From positions 1 through 64,000 of the forward strand of contig CAYVAT010000014.1 in the NCBI GenBank assembly GCA_964449165.1: a stretch of DNA of 64,000 nt. The letters are read 5' to 3'. Origin of the DNA: CAYSCW01 sp964449165. GTDB taxonomy: Bacteria; Acidobacteriota; Aminicenantia; Aminicenantales; Aminicenantaceae. Both the position numbers and the translations under genes were made by a program. This document shows positions 1 through 8,200 of the stretch, in pieces. Position 1 is the stretch's first letter, and each line of letters opens with the position of its first letter. Below the pieces are notes generated by a model that was not told the origin of the DNA, made no database searches, and saw only the letters and a list, made by a program, of their open reading frames with translations.

Positions 1-70
1 GTGAGGACTGAACGGGCATGGTTCCTCTCCTACTTTCCTCGCTGGGGAAATCAGCTTGCTGGTCCCTCAC
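1..70. other. Possible structured RNA or inverted repeat at window start
   Basis: The first six bases GTGAGG pair with CCTCAC at 65-70. With one bulge the stem extends by about three more pairs. Inside lie further short complementary segments, for example TTTCC with GGAAA near 34-50. This could be a folded leader or the end of an RNA gene running in from outside the window. I could not match it to a riboswitch consensus. It lies 120 bases before the first protein gene. Confidence 0.25.
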
Positions 71-190
71 CCTTTTCACGGTAATAAGGATGCTTCCTCT
101 ACTCTTAAAGAATTTGACAGAGTCTTTTTTAACATGTAAATTTGTTTTAGCCATCTGTGATCTATCATAAGGTTTAAAGGAGGAGTTCTC

Positions 191-2023
191 ATGAAATTCA
201 ATACAAGAAAAGCAATGATCATCTTTATTCTCCTTTTGTTTTCTTCCTCTGGGCTTTTCTCACAGGAAATGGATTCCTCATCAGTCATGGAAGTGAGCAA
301 GGAAGGAGTTGTGTCCTTCGTCACCTATGGAGAGGATAAGGTTGTGATATCCAGGGCCACAGGAATTGTTATCGGCCAAAATGTTATGGTTACAGCTTAT
401 CATACGGTTAGTGCGATCGCCTCAGCAGAGGGAAGAAATTATGATGGTAAGAAAGTCAAGATCGAGGGGATTTTGGATGTTGACAGGAATTTTGATATTG
501 CCACAGTAAAAATAAAGGGAAAGCTGAAACCTTTGATTATCGGAAAATCTGAGGAGCTGGCTGCGGGAAAAAAGATTATCGCCCTTGGAGGCAATGAATC
601 AGGAGATATTATTTTCTCCGAGGGAGAGGTTAGGAATTTCCTGAATCTCTCATTAACAGAAAGAGTCATCAGCACATCTCTTGCCGTGCCAGATACTTTT
701 TGTGGAGGCCCGCTCTTGGATATGAACGGGAAAGTTATGGGAATGATCATCTTTTTGGATAGAGGATCAAAATTTGTCCTTCCCTCAAACACCTTGATAA
801 AGCTCTCCAAGCAGGGGAAAGAGACCAAATTTAAAAACTGGAAGTACGAGGATTACTTTTCAACTCTGGAAGGAGCTTCTCTTGCCGGACGAGTGTTTGC
901 TTTAATGGACGAGACGGGGAAAGCGCAAAGGTTTCTGGAAAAAGTCATACAATTTAATCCGCGGGATGTTGAGGCTCATGCTCTTCTCTCTTCAGTTTAC
1001 ACAAAAGAAAGAAATTATGAAGCCGCTATTTCCTCTTTCAAAAAGGTCATTGAGCTGGATAATACTCGTGACAGTGCTTATTATGGTTTAGGGATTGTTT
1101 ATTTAAGGACGAGGGATTACCAGGAAGCTATTTCTGCTTTGGAGAAGGCGGTTGAGCTTAATCCTGACAACAAGGAAGCCTACTCCTACATAGGAAATGC
1201 CTATGAAGAGCTCAAGGATTTTGCCAAAGCAGCCGAAGCTTATGAGAAGTATGTGGTTTCTTCCCCTGAAGACCCATGGATGGGTTATCTGCGTCTGGGA
1301 TTGAGCCGGATGGAATTGAAAGAATATGAAAAAGCGGCCGAAGCCTTCCTTAAGGCCTTGGAAGTGAAACCTCAAGATATCAAAACTAACTACAACCTTG
1401 CTCAAGCCTACCAGAATGCGGGCCATTACCAGGAGGCAGAAGAAATTTATAAAAAATTGGCTGAGCTCAATCCTGAAGATGCGCCCATTTATTACAGAAC
1501 AATTCTCATGATGTATGATCAAGCGGGTCAACAGGACCAAGCTATCGAAGCTGCCAGGAAGTTAATTCAACTGAACCCAAAAAGCGAGATCAATATCTAT
1601 AATTTGGGAATTATGTATATGAAACTGGAAAGGTATGATGAGGCCATCCAGACATTTCAGGATGTGCTGGCCGTCAATCCCAATTATGAGTCATCCTACT
1701 ATATGATCGGATTCTGCTATTCTAAACAGAAGAAATATCAAGAATCTGTAGAGGCGTTTAAAAAATTCGTAGAGCTTGACCCGAATAGTGCTGATGGGTG
1801 GTTCAATATCGGAGTAGGCTACATGCTCCAGAAAAAGTTCTCGGCTGCTCTAGAGCCTCTTCAAAAAGCCGTTGAGCTCAAGCCAGATAATGCCTCGGCT
1901 CAATATAATCTCGCCATCACATATCTCAATCTAAAGGACAACTACAGTGCACGGCAAGTCTATGACGTGCTCCTCACCATTGATCCAGATCTTGCGGAAA
2001 AACTGAAAAAATTGTTACGGTAA
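191..2023 (+). CDS. Exported trypsin-fold protease-like protein with C-terminal TPR array, Ser-to-Cys nucleophile
   Basis: The 610-residue protein begins with a signal peptide (KKA-type start, hydrophobic core about 10-23) after a strong RBS, AAAGGAGG. Residues about 30-215 form a trypsin/HtrA-like domain. Visible catalytic positions are His71 (TAYH), Asp102 (FDIA) and, in place of the serine of GNSGGPL, Cys171 in DTFCGGPLLD. Residues about 225-610 hold about eleven TPR repeats (YYGLGIVY, EAISALEKAVELNPDN and similar), giving a periplasmic scaffold for protein binding. There is no PDZ domain, unlike DegP/HtrA. The Cys suggests either a chymotrypsin-fold cysteine protease or a proteolytically silent scaffold. 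The fold is clear; activity is unknown. Confidence 0.85.
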   Translation: MKFNTRKAMIIFILLLFSSSGLFSQEMDSSSVMEVSKEGVVSFVTYGEDKVVISRATGIVIGQNVMVTAYHTVSAIASAEGRNYDGKKVKIEGILDVDRNFDIATVKIKGKLKPLIIGKSEELAAGKKIIALGGNESGDIIFSEGEVRNFLNLSLTERVISTSLAVPDTFCGGPLLDMNGKVMGMIIFLDRGSKFVLPSNTLIKLSKQGKETKFKNWKYEDYFSTLEGASLAGRVFALMDETGKAQRFLEKVIQFNPRDVEAHALLSSVYTKERNYEAAISSFKKVIELDNTRDSAYYGLGIVYLRTRDYQEAISALEKAVELNPDNKEAYSYIGNAYEELKDFAKAAEAYEKYVVSSPEDPWMGYLRLGLSRMELKEYEKAAEAFLKALEVKPQDIKTNYNLAQAYQNAGHYQEAEEIYKKLAELNPEDAPIYYRTILMMYDQAGQQDQAIEAARKLIQLNPKSEINIYNLGIMYMKLERYDEAIQTFQDVLAVNPNYESSYYMIGFCYSKQKKYQESVEAFKKFVELDPNSADGWFNIGVGYMLQKKFSAALEPLQKAVELKPDNASAQYNLAITYLNLKDNYSARQVYDVLLTIDPDLAEKLKKLLR

Positions 2024-2104
2024 TGCCACCTTGCTCAGGCAAAGATCAGGCTTAGTCTCTTCTGAAAATCCTTACAATCCAAGTTGTTGAGGAGAGGTTG
2101 AGTT

Positions 2105-3505
2105 ATGGATAAAGCAACTCTAATGGAAGATCTAGTTGCTGGCTATAAAGCCAAGCATCAGCAGTCAGAGAAGATCTTTAACAGAGCATCTCAATATCAA
2201 ATCAGAGGCGGAAGCCACAACCTCCGCTTGTTTGATCCTTTTCCCTTCTATATCTCATCTTGTAGCGGTTCTCGGATCAAGGATGTCGATGGTAACACCT
2301 ACGTTGATTTCTGGCAGGGACATTTCGCCAATGTATTAGGACACAACCCAAGGTTTATCCTAGATGTCCTCAGAGATTATTTCCAGAGTGGCCGGGGATT
2401 AACCACGGGATTTCCCGAGGCTCATCAGGGAGAATTGGCAGCCCTAATCCTTGAACAGATAAGAGCTGAGAAAATTCGTTTCACTACCAGCGGAACACTG
2501 GCCACTATGTATGCCATCATGTTGGCCAAAGCTTTCACTCAGAGGGAGCTGGTGATGAAAGTGGGAGGAGGATGGCATGGTGCCCATCCCTATGCTCTGA
2601 AGGGAATTTCCTCTTATGAACAAGGGCTTGACCAGATCGAGTCCGCGGGTTTGCCTGCCGGAATGGATTCCATGATTCTGGTTTCGCGGTTCAATGATCA
2701 AGAAGATCTTGAGCAAAAATTCAGAGACTACGGTGACCAAATCGCTTGTTTTATCATAGAACCTTTTATCGGAGCTGGAGGTTTTATCTTTGCCACAAAG
2801 GAATACCTTCAAAGAGCCAGAGAACTTACTCTGAACAACCATTCCCTCCTGATTTTCGATGAGGTGGTATCAGGATTCAGGTTTCATCCGGGTGGAGTTC
2901 AGACACTGTATGGGATCAAACCAGATTTGACTGTCCTGGGCAAGGCCGTAGGAGGGGGGATGCCTCTCAGTGCAGTTGCCGGTAGAGAGGATGTGATAAA
3001 GCTCTGTGGACCGGAGGCAAAAGCAGATAAAAGAGTGAGGTTTGATGGAGGAACATTCTCTGCTCATCCTGCTGTCATTCTGGCAGGAATCACCTCTATT
3101 CAATATTACATTAAACATGCTTCGGATATCTATCCCAGAATAGGCAGGCTTGGGGAGAAAGTCCGCACAGCCGTTGAAGAAATCTTCTTAGCACATGGAT
3201 TCCAGGTCAGTTGTACGGGTGGAGGTAATGCCATTGCTGAGCATAGCTCTCTGGTGGGGGTTCAATTTCTCCGTGGCAGTGCCAATCGATTATCTTCTCC
3301 CGAGGAGGTTTGGAATCCAGAAGTCTGTGATGTGGAGATGAGAGAAAAAATTTTTAAATTGGCCATGCTTGAGGAAGGTTTTAACGTTTTCCACGGCTAT
3401 GGTGCAGTTTCTTCATCTCATACCGATGAGGAAATCCAGGCATCTCTGGATGCAGTGGAAAGGATTGCTCAGAGGTGGGAAAAATACAATATTCCACAAG
3501 GATAA
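2105..3505 (+). CDS. Class III PLP aminotransferase (glutamate-1-semialdehyde aminomutase-like)
   Basis: A 466-residue fold-type I PLP enzyme of the class III aminotransferase family. The Schiff-base lysine is Lys280 in VLGKAVGGGMPLSA, and the cofactor Asp lies in FDEVVSGFRF (about 251-260). The phosphate-binding region TTSGTLATMYA is at about 127-137. The nearest familiar group is glutamate-1-semialdehyde 2,1-aminomutase, but no heme biosynthesis gene is nearby. The next gene, 105 bases downstream on the same strand, is an amino-acid dehydrogenase-like oxidoreductase and the one after it a transporter. A catabolic aminotransferase or aminomutase acting on an amino acid is therefore more likely than HemL. 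Substrate is unassigned. Confidence 0.85.
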   Translation: MDKATLMEDLVAGYKAKHQQSEKIFNRASQYQIRGGSHNLRLFDPFPFYISSCSGSRIKDVDGNTYVDFWQGHFANVLGHNPRFILDVLRDYFQSGRGLTTGFPEAHQGELAALILEQIRAEKIRFTTSGTLATMYAIMLAKAFTQRELVMKVGGGWHGAHPYALKGISSYEQGLDQIESAGLPAGMDSMILVSRFNDQEDLEQKFRDYGDQIACFIIEPFIGAGGFIFATKEYLQRARELTLNNHSLLIFDEVVSGFRFHPGGVQTLYGIKPDLTVLGKAVGGGMPLSAVAGREDVIKLCGPEAKADKRVRFDGGTFSAHPAVILAGITSIQYYIKHASDIYPRIGRLGEKVRTAVEEIFLAHGFQVSCTGGGNAIAEHSSLVGVQFLRGSANRLSSPEEVWNPEVCDVEMREKIFKLAMLEEGFNVFHGYGAVSSSHTDEEIQASLDAVERIAQRWEKYNIPQG

Positions 3506-3610
3506 GACATGTCACTATTCTTTTAAGGTCAGAATATATCTGATGCGCTTTTTAAGGGGAACGCGGAATACTTTCCCTTCCAAGATTGATTCGATAAAGA
3601 GGAGCTGTTC

Positions 3611-4615
3611 ATGGAAAAAATCAATGTTTTGATCTATGGATGTGGCGTTATGGGCCGCAAAATCGCTCAGGCATTGGATGAAAAGACGAGCATGAATGTG
3701 GTCGGTGCTATCGATATCGATCCTCAGCTGGTAAACAAGGATTTGGGAGAGCTTTTCGATCAGCCCAAGAGGACGGGTGTAATCATCCAAAGCGATGCCA
3801 ATAAGGTCTTCTCAGAGGTTAAGGCGCAGGCTGTTGTGCTCACGACTTCTTCCTATCTGAAGCAAGTCTTTCCTCAAATCACTCAGTGTTTGAAAGCAGG
3901 CATGAATGTTGTTTCCACCTGTGAAGAGCTTTCCTATCCATGGAAGCGGGAACCTGATCTTGCCCGTGACATCGACAATCTAGCCAGAGAAATGGAAGTG
4001 ACTGTTACCGGGACAGGAATCAATCCCGGCTTTTTGATGGATACATTGCCTCTCATCCTAACTGCGCCCTGTCTCAAAGTTGATTCTGTTAGAGTCACCC
4101 GTATGATGGATTCCTCCAAAAGGCGTATTCCTTTCCAGAAAAAGATTGGCACAGGTTTGACACAAAAGGATTTTCAGCAAAAAATCCAGAATAAGGATAT
4201 CACCGGCCATGTGGGTCTTCTGGAGTCGATTCACATGATCGCTGCCGGGTTGGGTTGGGAACCCATAGAGGCTGTGGAACTCCTTCCGACTTCGATCATA
4301 GATGAGGAAGAAACCCAGACTGGCTTGGGTGTGGTCAAGCCCGGAAATGTGATCGGCCTCACCAGTGTGGCCTTCGGGAAAAAAGATAACTCGGAAAAGA
4401 TCACTTTGCAGTTCAGTGCAAACGCCGCTGTGGACGAGGAATATGACGAAATCATTATCGAGGGAGAGCCCAGGATACAACAAAAGATTATCGGAGGGGT
4501 TCATGGTGATATCGGGACGGTGGCTGTAACCATCAACACCATTCCTAAGGTGGTGGAGGCTGCTCCAGGTCTTATGCTGATGAAAGATCTGCCTCCGCCC
4601 CTAGCCACTTCATAA
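3611..4615 (+). CDS. NAD(P)-dependent oxidoreductase of the 2,4-diaminopentanoate dehydrogenase / DapB-like group
   Basis: A 334-residue protein with an N-terminal Rossmann fold: YGCGVMGRKIAQAL at about 9-22 is the dinucleotide-binding loop and AIDIDPQ at about 33-39 the end of the second strand. TTSSYL near 77 and TGTGINPGFLMDTLPL near 136 match the plan of dihydrodipicolinate reductase-like proteins, including 2,4-diaminopentanoate dehydrogenase of ornithine fermentation. The RBS GAGGAGC is just upstream. It follows the aminotransferase on the same strand, so both may act in one amino-acid pathway. The other ornithine-fermentation genes are not seen here, so the precise reaction stays open. 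Confidence 0.7.
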   Translation: MEKINVLIYGCGVMGRKIAQALDEKTSMNVVGAIDIDPQLVNKDLGELFDQPKRTGVIIQSDANKVFSEVKAQAVVLTTSSYLKQVFPQITQCLKAGMNVVSTCEELSYPWKREPDLARDIDNLAREMEVTVTGTGINPGFLMDTLPLILTAPCLKVDSVRVTRMMDSSKRRIPFQKKIGTGLTQKDFQQKIQNKDITGHVGLLESIHMIAAGLGWEPIEAVELLPTSIIDEEETQTGLGVVKPGNVIGLTSVAFGKKDNSEKITLQFSANAAVDEEYDEIIIEGEPRIQQKIIGGVHGDIGTVAVTINTIPKVVEAAPGLMLMKDLPPPLATS

Positions 4616-4664
4616 AAGAAGTAAGAATCAGATGAACTTGAAAGGATGAGAAGAGCAGAAGTGT

Positions 4665-5759
4665 TTATCGATTCTTGAAGATTTTGTAGATTCCAAGGCT
4701 CATTAGAGGAAGAAAATAAACCACAAAAAATCCCCAGCTAATGCTTCCGTATCCCTTAGCTATCAGATTAATCAAGCCAAAAGTGGAAAGCCCCAAGCTT
4801 GCACCTAGCAGGATAAGGGCATTTAATGGTCTTGCCCAGGCAGGGAGCTCTTTTCCTCTTGATCGAAGCGCTGATCGAATCCGCTCGTTGACTGCATGGA
4901 TAAATCCAGTTCCGGTTTCAATCAAAGTTCCAAAGAGGACCAGTTGATAGAAAATGAGCAGGAGGAGAATATTTGTCTTTTTAAGAACATAGATGGCCGG
5001 GACTTCTTGAGGGAGGATACCCGGATAATGACCGAGTACAGCCACATAGAAGAGAAATCCTGGGAAAATACCGATGAGTCCTCCGATGAGTCCGGCTGAG
5101 AAAGCCTCTTTTCTTGTCTCGATATGAGGAAGACAGAAGAATACAGCAGGGATGACTCCCATGTTGTAGAGAGCATACTTGAAACCTCCCAAAGCCCATC
5201 CAGGAAGTACCAGTGCCTCTCTAAGGTTGTTTCGAATCTCAGGGCCAAATTTGAGGAGAGCCACAGCTAAGAAAACAGCGTAGATAAAATAAAGAACAAA
5301 CGACCAACTGGAGAGGAACCTTTCGATCAGAAGACTGCCTTTAAAGGTGAGAAAGCCTATGGCTGCCAGCATGATTATCACTCCCACAAGATAGGGAAGA
5401 CTGAAGTTATCTTTAAGCAAGACTCCAGCAGCAGAACCGATAACAGCCAAAACGATAAACAACAGAGCCAGATAAAGAATCTCAAAGATCACCCAGGAGC
5501 GGCCCATCAGTTTCATGAAGAATGTTCTGTAGTCGTAAGCCCGGAATTTTCGCGAGAATTCGAAAGTCACGGCCAGAAGCACAGACCATAAAACCGTGGT
5601 GACTAGAAACATTCCTAGAAGACCTCCCAGAGGTCCATAATTAAGAAAATATTCGACCAGCTCTCGTCCTGTTCCATAGCCTCCAGCAATAACCACTGAT
5701 TGGAAAACAAAACCGGGAAGAAAGTATTTTTTGAACACAGGGGATTTTAAGAACAGCAT
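4665..5759 (-). CDS. YkvI-like integral membrane transporter
   Basis: A 364-residue protein with about ten hydrophobic segments. The N-terminus, FQSVVIAGGYGTGRELVEYF at about 18-37, has the glycine-rich first helix and following acidic segment typical of YkvI-like members of the LeuT/APC-fold superfamily. The inner membrane is the expected location; the substrate is unknown, possibly an amino acid or amine. It runs convergently toward the dehydrogenase gene, and the two ends are 49 bases apart. Upstream of its start lie three copies of a short TTGATTCAGC-type repeat that could be operators. Confidence 0.7.
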   Translation of the reverse strand: MLFLKSPVFKKYFLPGFVFQSVVIAGGYGTGRELVEYFLNYGPLGGLLGMFLVTTVLWSVLLAVTFEFSRKFRAYDYRTFFMKLMGRSWVIFEILYLALLFIVLAVIGSAAGVLLKDNFSLPYLVGVIIMLAAIGFLTFKGSLLIERFLSSWSFVLYFIYAVFLAVALLKFGPEIRNNLREALVLPGWALGGFKYALYNMGVIPAVFFCLPHIETRKEAFSAGLIGGLIGIFPGFLFYVAVLGHYPGILPQEVPAIYVLKKTNILLLLIFYQLVLFGTLIETGTGFIHAVNERIRSALRSRGKELPAWARPLNALILLGASLGLSTFGLINLIAKGYGSISWGFFVVYFLPLMSLGIYKIFKNR

Positions 5760-6159
5760 GATATTTTCTAGATTGGTCTTCGATTTTTATAGCTGAATAT
5801 CATTTTTGATTCAGCCTTGTCAAATGTTTTTGATTCAGCTTTTATTGTGTATGGATGAAATATCTTCACTCATCATGGATTTGGAAATACTTGTATCTCG
5901 AGGACAGAGATGTCTGTTGAGATTGGAAGCATCCTTAAGAGCGTGATGAATTTAAATATATACTGAATTGAAAAGGGTGAGGAATAGGGGATAAGGAAAT
6001 AAGGATGCTTACGTTAAGATTGACAAAAATGATTGAATATGGTATGAAATAATATAACTTAATCCTTCACCCAAAGGTCAATCACGCTTCGCTCATGCCC
6101 GTGCACTGCATTGTTCAGAGCCATCTTAAGATTCATCTTAGGTCTTGAGAATAAAATAA
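5760..6159. other. Intergenic region between YkvI-like gene and tRNA-Leu
   Basis: These 400 bases hold no convincing gene. The part next to the transporter start contains the repeated TTGATTCAGC motif described separately. The remainder must contain the promoter of the tRNA and perhaps of tig, but I see no good -35/-10 pair. Confidence 0.6.
5781..5840. promoter_or_regulatory. Operator-like repeats upstream of the YkvI-like gene
   Basis: The 13-mer TTTTTGATTCAGC occurs at 5803-5815 and again at 5827-5839, exactly 24 bases apart. The reverse form AGCTGAAT occurs at 5781-5788. Regular spacing of about two helical turns, 22-80 bases upstream of a start codon, is typical of a cooperative repressor or activator site. 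No regulator gene is adjacent. Confidence 0.4.
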
Positions 6160-6244
6160 GGGCAGGTGGCGAAATTGGCATACGCGCTAGGCTTAGGACC
6201 TAGTTCCTGTTGAAGGAGTGCGGGTTCGAGTCCCGCTCTGCCCA
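6160..6244 (+). tRNA. tRNA-Leu (anticodon UAG)
   Basis: An 85-base class II tRNA. Acceptor stem GGGCAGG pairs with TCTGCCC plus discriminator A. The anticodon stem CTAGG/CCTAG encloses loop CTTAGGA with anticodon TAG. The long variable arm (TTCCTGTTGAAGGAGT) and the T arm GCGGGTTCGAGTCCCGC are intact. CCA is not encoded. It reads CUA-type leucine codons and lies 49 bases before tig. Confidence 0.95.
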
Positions 6245-6293
6245 CTCTATTTTAATGTAAAGGAATAAGATCAGGAAGGATGTACCAGGCGAG

Positions 6294-7553
6294 ATGAAGA
6301 GCATTGTCAAAAATCTAAGTGAATGGAAAAGAGAGATAGAGGTTGAGGTGGATACTGAGGAGGTTAAGCAGGAGTGGGAAAAAATCCTTCAGCAGTATGC
6401 CCATCAGGCAAAGATCTCAGGATTCAGACCTGGTAAGGCTCCCAAGGATATGGTCAAGCGCATGTTTTATCCCAAGATAAAAGAGGCGGTGGTGAATTCC
6501 CTGGCTCCCAAAGCGTTGGAAAAAGAGCTGCAATCCAAAAACCTCAGGCCTATTGGAGCACCTGTAGTCAATGAAATCCATTTCAAAGAAGGAGAACCTT
6601 TACGTCTGAAGGCCCAGTTTGATATCTGGCCCGATATCAAACTCCCTGAGTATAAGAATATCGAAGTTAAAAAGAAAACCGTCTCTGTCTCAGCTAAAGA
6701 AATAGAGAAAGCTTTGGAAGAACTCCGGTTAAAGGCAGCCCAGTACTTGCCTGTTACTGGAAGAGGAGTGGCGGAAGGAGATTATGTGATAGCCGAAGTT
6801 AAAGGAAGGGACATCGTTGCAAAGAAATTCCTTCCTACCGAGAAGGTAGTCATCGTTGCAGGCGACCAAGGCAATGAACCCGTTTTGAATCAATGTTTGA
6901 TAGGATTAAAGCCCGAAGATAATTGCGATTTTGAGATTGTCCATGATAAAGAGCACCAGAATAAGAAGCTGGCCGGGAGGAAGATTGCCTATAATCTAAA
7001 AGTTGTTTCCATAAAAGAAAGAAAGGTACCTGAGATAAACGACGATTTTGCCAAAGATCTCGGCGAATATGAAAACCTGAAGGCTCTCAAGAAAGAGATT
7101 AAAGAGAATATTAGAGCTGCAAAAGAGAAGGAAATAAGAAGCGAGATGGCTCTGGAAATCATAAAAGAAATTTACCAAAGATCACCTTTCGAAGTGCCCG
7201 AGACCTTGCTCAATCAGGAGTACGGAGCTGTAATGAGAAGGATTCTTTCTTCCCGACCCCAGAAAGAGTTCAAGAAGGAGGAAGTAGAAGAGCTTAAGAA
7301 GGAAGGGAGAAAAAAGGCAGAGCAGAATATCCGGAATCATTTGATCTTGGACAGAATTACTGGGCTGGAGGGAATAAAAGTCTCTGATGAGGAGGTGCAA
7401 GAAGAATTAAAAACCATTGCCAAATCCAACCAATTGCCATTGGCAAAGGTCATCGAGAACTTCAACCGAGAAGGAAGGCGCGAAGAGCTGAAAGAGACGC
7501 TGCTTTTCAGGAAGGCGGTTGACTTTTTGGTTGATAACGCTATAATAAAATAA
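6294..7553 (+). CDS. tig: Trigger factor, ribosome-associated chaperone
   Basis: A 419-residue protein. The N-terminal ribosome-binding domain carries the signature GFRPGKAPK (about 43-51), which docks at the peptide exit tunnel. The middle part (about 155-245) is a PPIase-type FKBP domain, rather divergent: EGDYVIAEVKG is recognisable, but many aromatic pocket residues of active FKBPs are not, so isomerase activity may be weak. The rest is the helical chaperone cradle, ending in a basic, glutamate-rich segment. It heads the tig-clpP-clpX-lon cluster known from proteobacteria and others, linking folding of nascent chains with ATP-dependent proteolysis. Confidence 0.95.
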   Translation: MKSIVKNLSEWKREIEVEVDTEEVKQEWEKILQQYAHQAKISGFRPGKAPKDMVKRMFYPKIKEAVVNSLAPKALEKELQSKNLRPIGAPVVNEIHFKEGEPLRLKAQFDIWPDIKLPEYKNIEVKKKTVSVSAKEIEKALEELRLKAAQYLPVTGRGVAEGDYVIAEVKGRDIVAKKFLPTEKVVIVAGDQGNEPVLNQCLIGLKPEDNCDFEIVHDKEHQNKKLAGRKIAYNLKVVSIKERKVPEINDDFAKDLGEYENLKALKKEIKENIRAAKEKEIRSEMALEIIKEIYQRSPFEVPETLLNQEYGAVMRRILSSRPQKEFKKEEVEELKKEGRKKAEQNIRNHLILDRITGLEGIKVSDEEVQEELKTIAKSNQLPLAKVIENFNREGRREELKETLLFRKAVDFLVDNAIIK

Positions 7554-7563
7554 AAGTTTTCTT

Positions 7564-8160
7564 ATGACATTAATCCCCTTAATTATAGAGCAGGATGGAA
7601 AAACTGACCGCGTATACGACATTTACTCCCGTCTCCTTAAGGATAATATCGTCTTTATCGGCTCGGAGATAAACGATGATGTGGCAAACCTGGTTATCGC
7701 TCAACTTCTCTACCTGGAAGCTGAAAAACCGGAAAAAGAGATCTCACTCTACATCAATTCGCCTGGAGGTAGCATAACCTCGGGCTTAGCCATTTATGAT
7801 ACGATGCAATTCGTAAGTCCTGATATTGTAACCATCTGCGTGGGCCAAGCGGCAAGCATGGCTGCTGTGCTGCTTGCGGCTGGGACTCAGGGCAAGAGGT
7901 TTGCCCTTCCCAATGCGCGAATCGTCTTGCATCAGCCCACCGGGGGATATCATGGACAAGCATCAGATGTTGCCATTCAGGCAAAGGAGATCCTCAGGAT
8001 AAGAGAAAATATCCATCAGATTTTAACAAAGCATACCAAACAGCCCAAGGAAAAGATTCAAGTAGATATCGAAAGAGATTTTATCATGACTCCAGCTCAG
8101 GCCAAGAATTACGGAATCATTGACGCGATTATAGAGAATAGGGATCAATCCAAAAAATAG
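7564..8160 (+). CDS. clpP: ATP-dependent Clp protease proteolytic subunit
   Basis: A 198-residue serine peptidase of family S14. The catalytic triad is Ser98 (GQAASMA), His123 (VLHQP) and Asp172 (ERDF). The N-terminal IPLIIEQDGKTDRVYDIYSRL is the conserved axial-loop region that contacts the ATPase. It assembles as a cytoplasmic tetradecamer degrading substrates fed by ClpX. Ten bases separate it from tig and 40 from clpX, so the genes are probably co-transcribed. No N-terminal propeptide is needed from this start. Confidence 0.97.
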   Translation: MTLIPLIIEQDGKTDRVYDIYSRLLKDNIVFIGSEINDDVANLVIAQLLYLEAEKPEKEISLYINSPGGSITSGLAIYDTMQFVSPDIVTICVGQAASMAAVLLAAGTQGKRFALPNARIVLHQPTGGYHGQASDVAIQAKEILRIRENIHQILTKHTKQPKEKIQVDIERDFIMTPAQAKNYGIIDAIIENRDQSKK

Positions 8161-8200
8161 GAAGGTTCTTCAGGTATCTTACCCTTTTTAAGAGCTTATC

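Noticed and set aside
2105..3505. hemL (glutamate-1-semialdehyde aminomutase) name
   Set aside because: Similar fold and motifs, but context is amino-acid metabolism and no heme gene is nearby, so no symbol is given.
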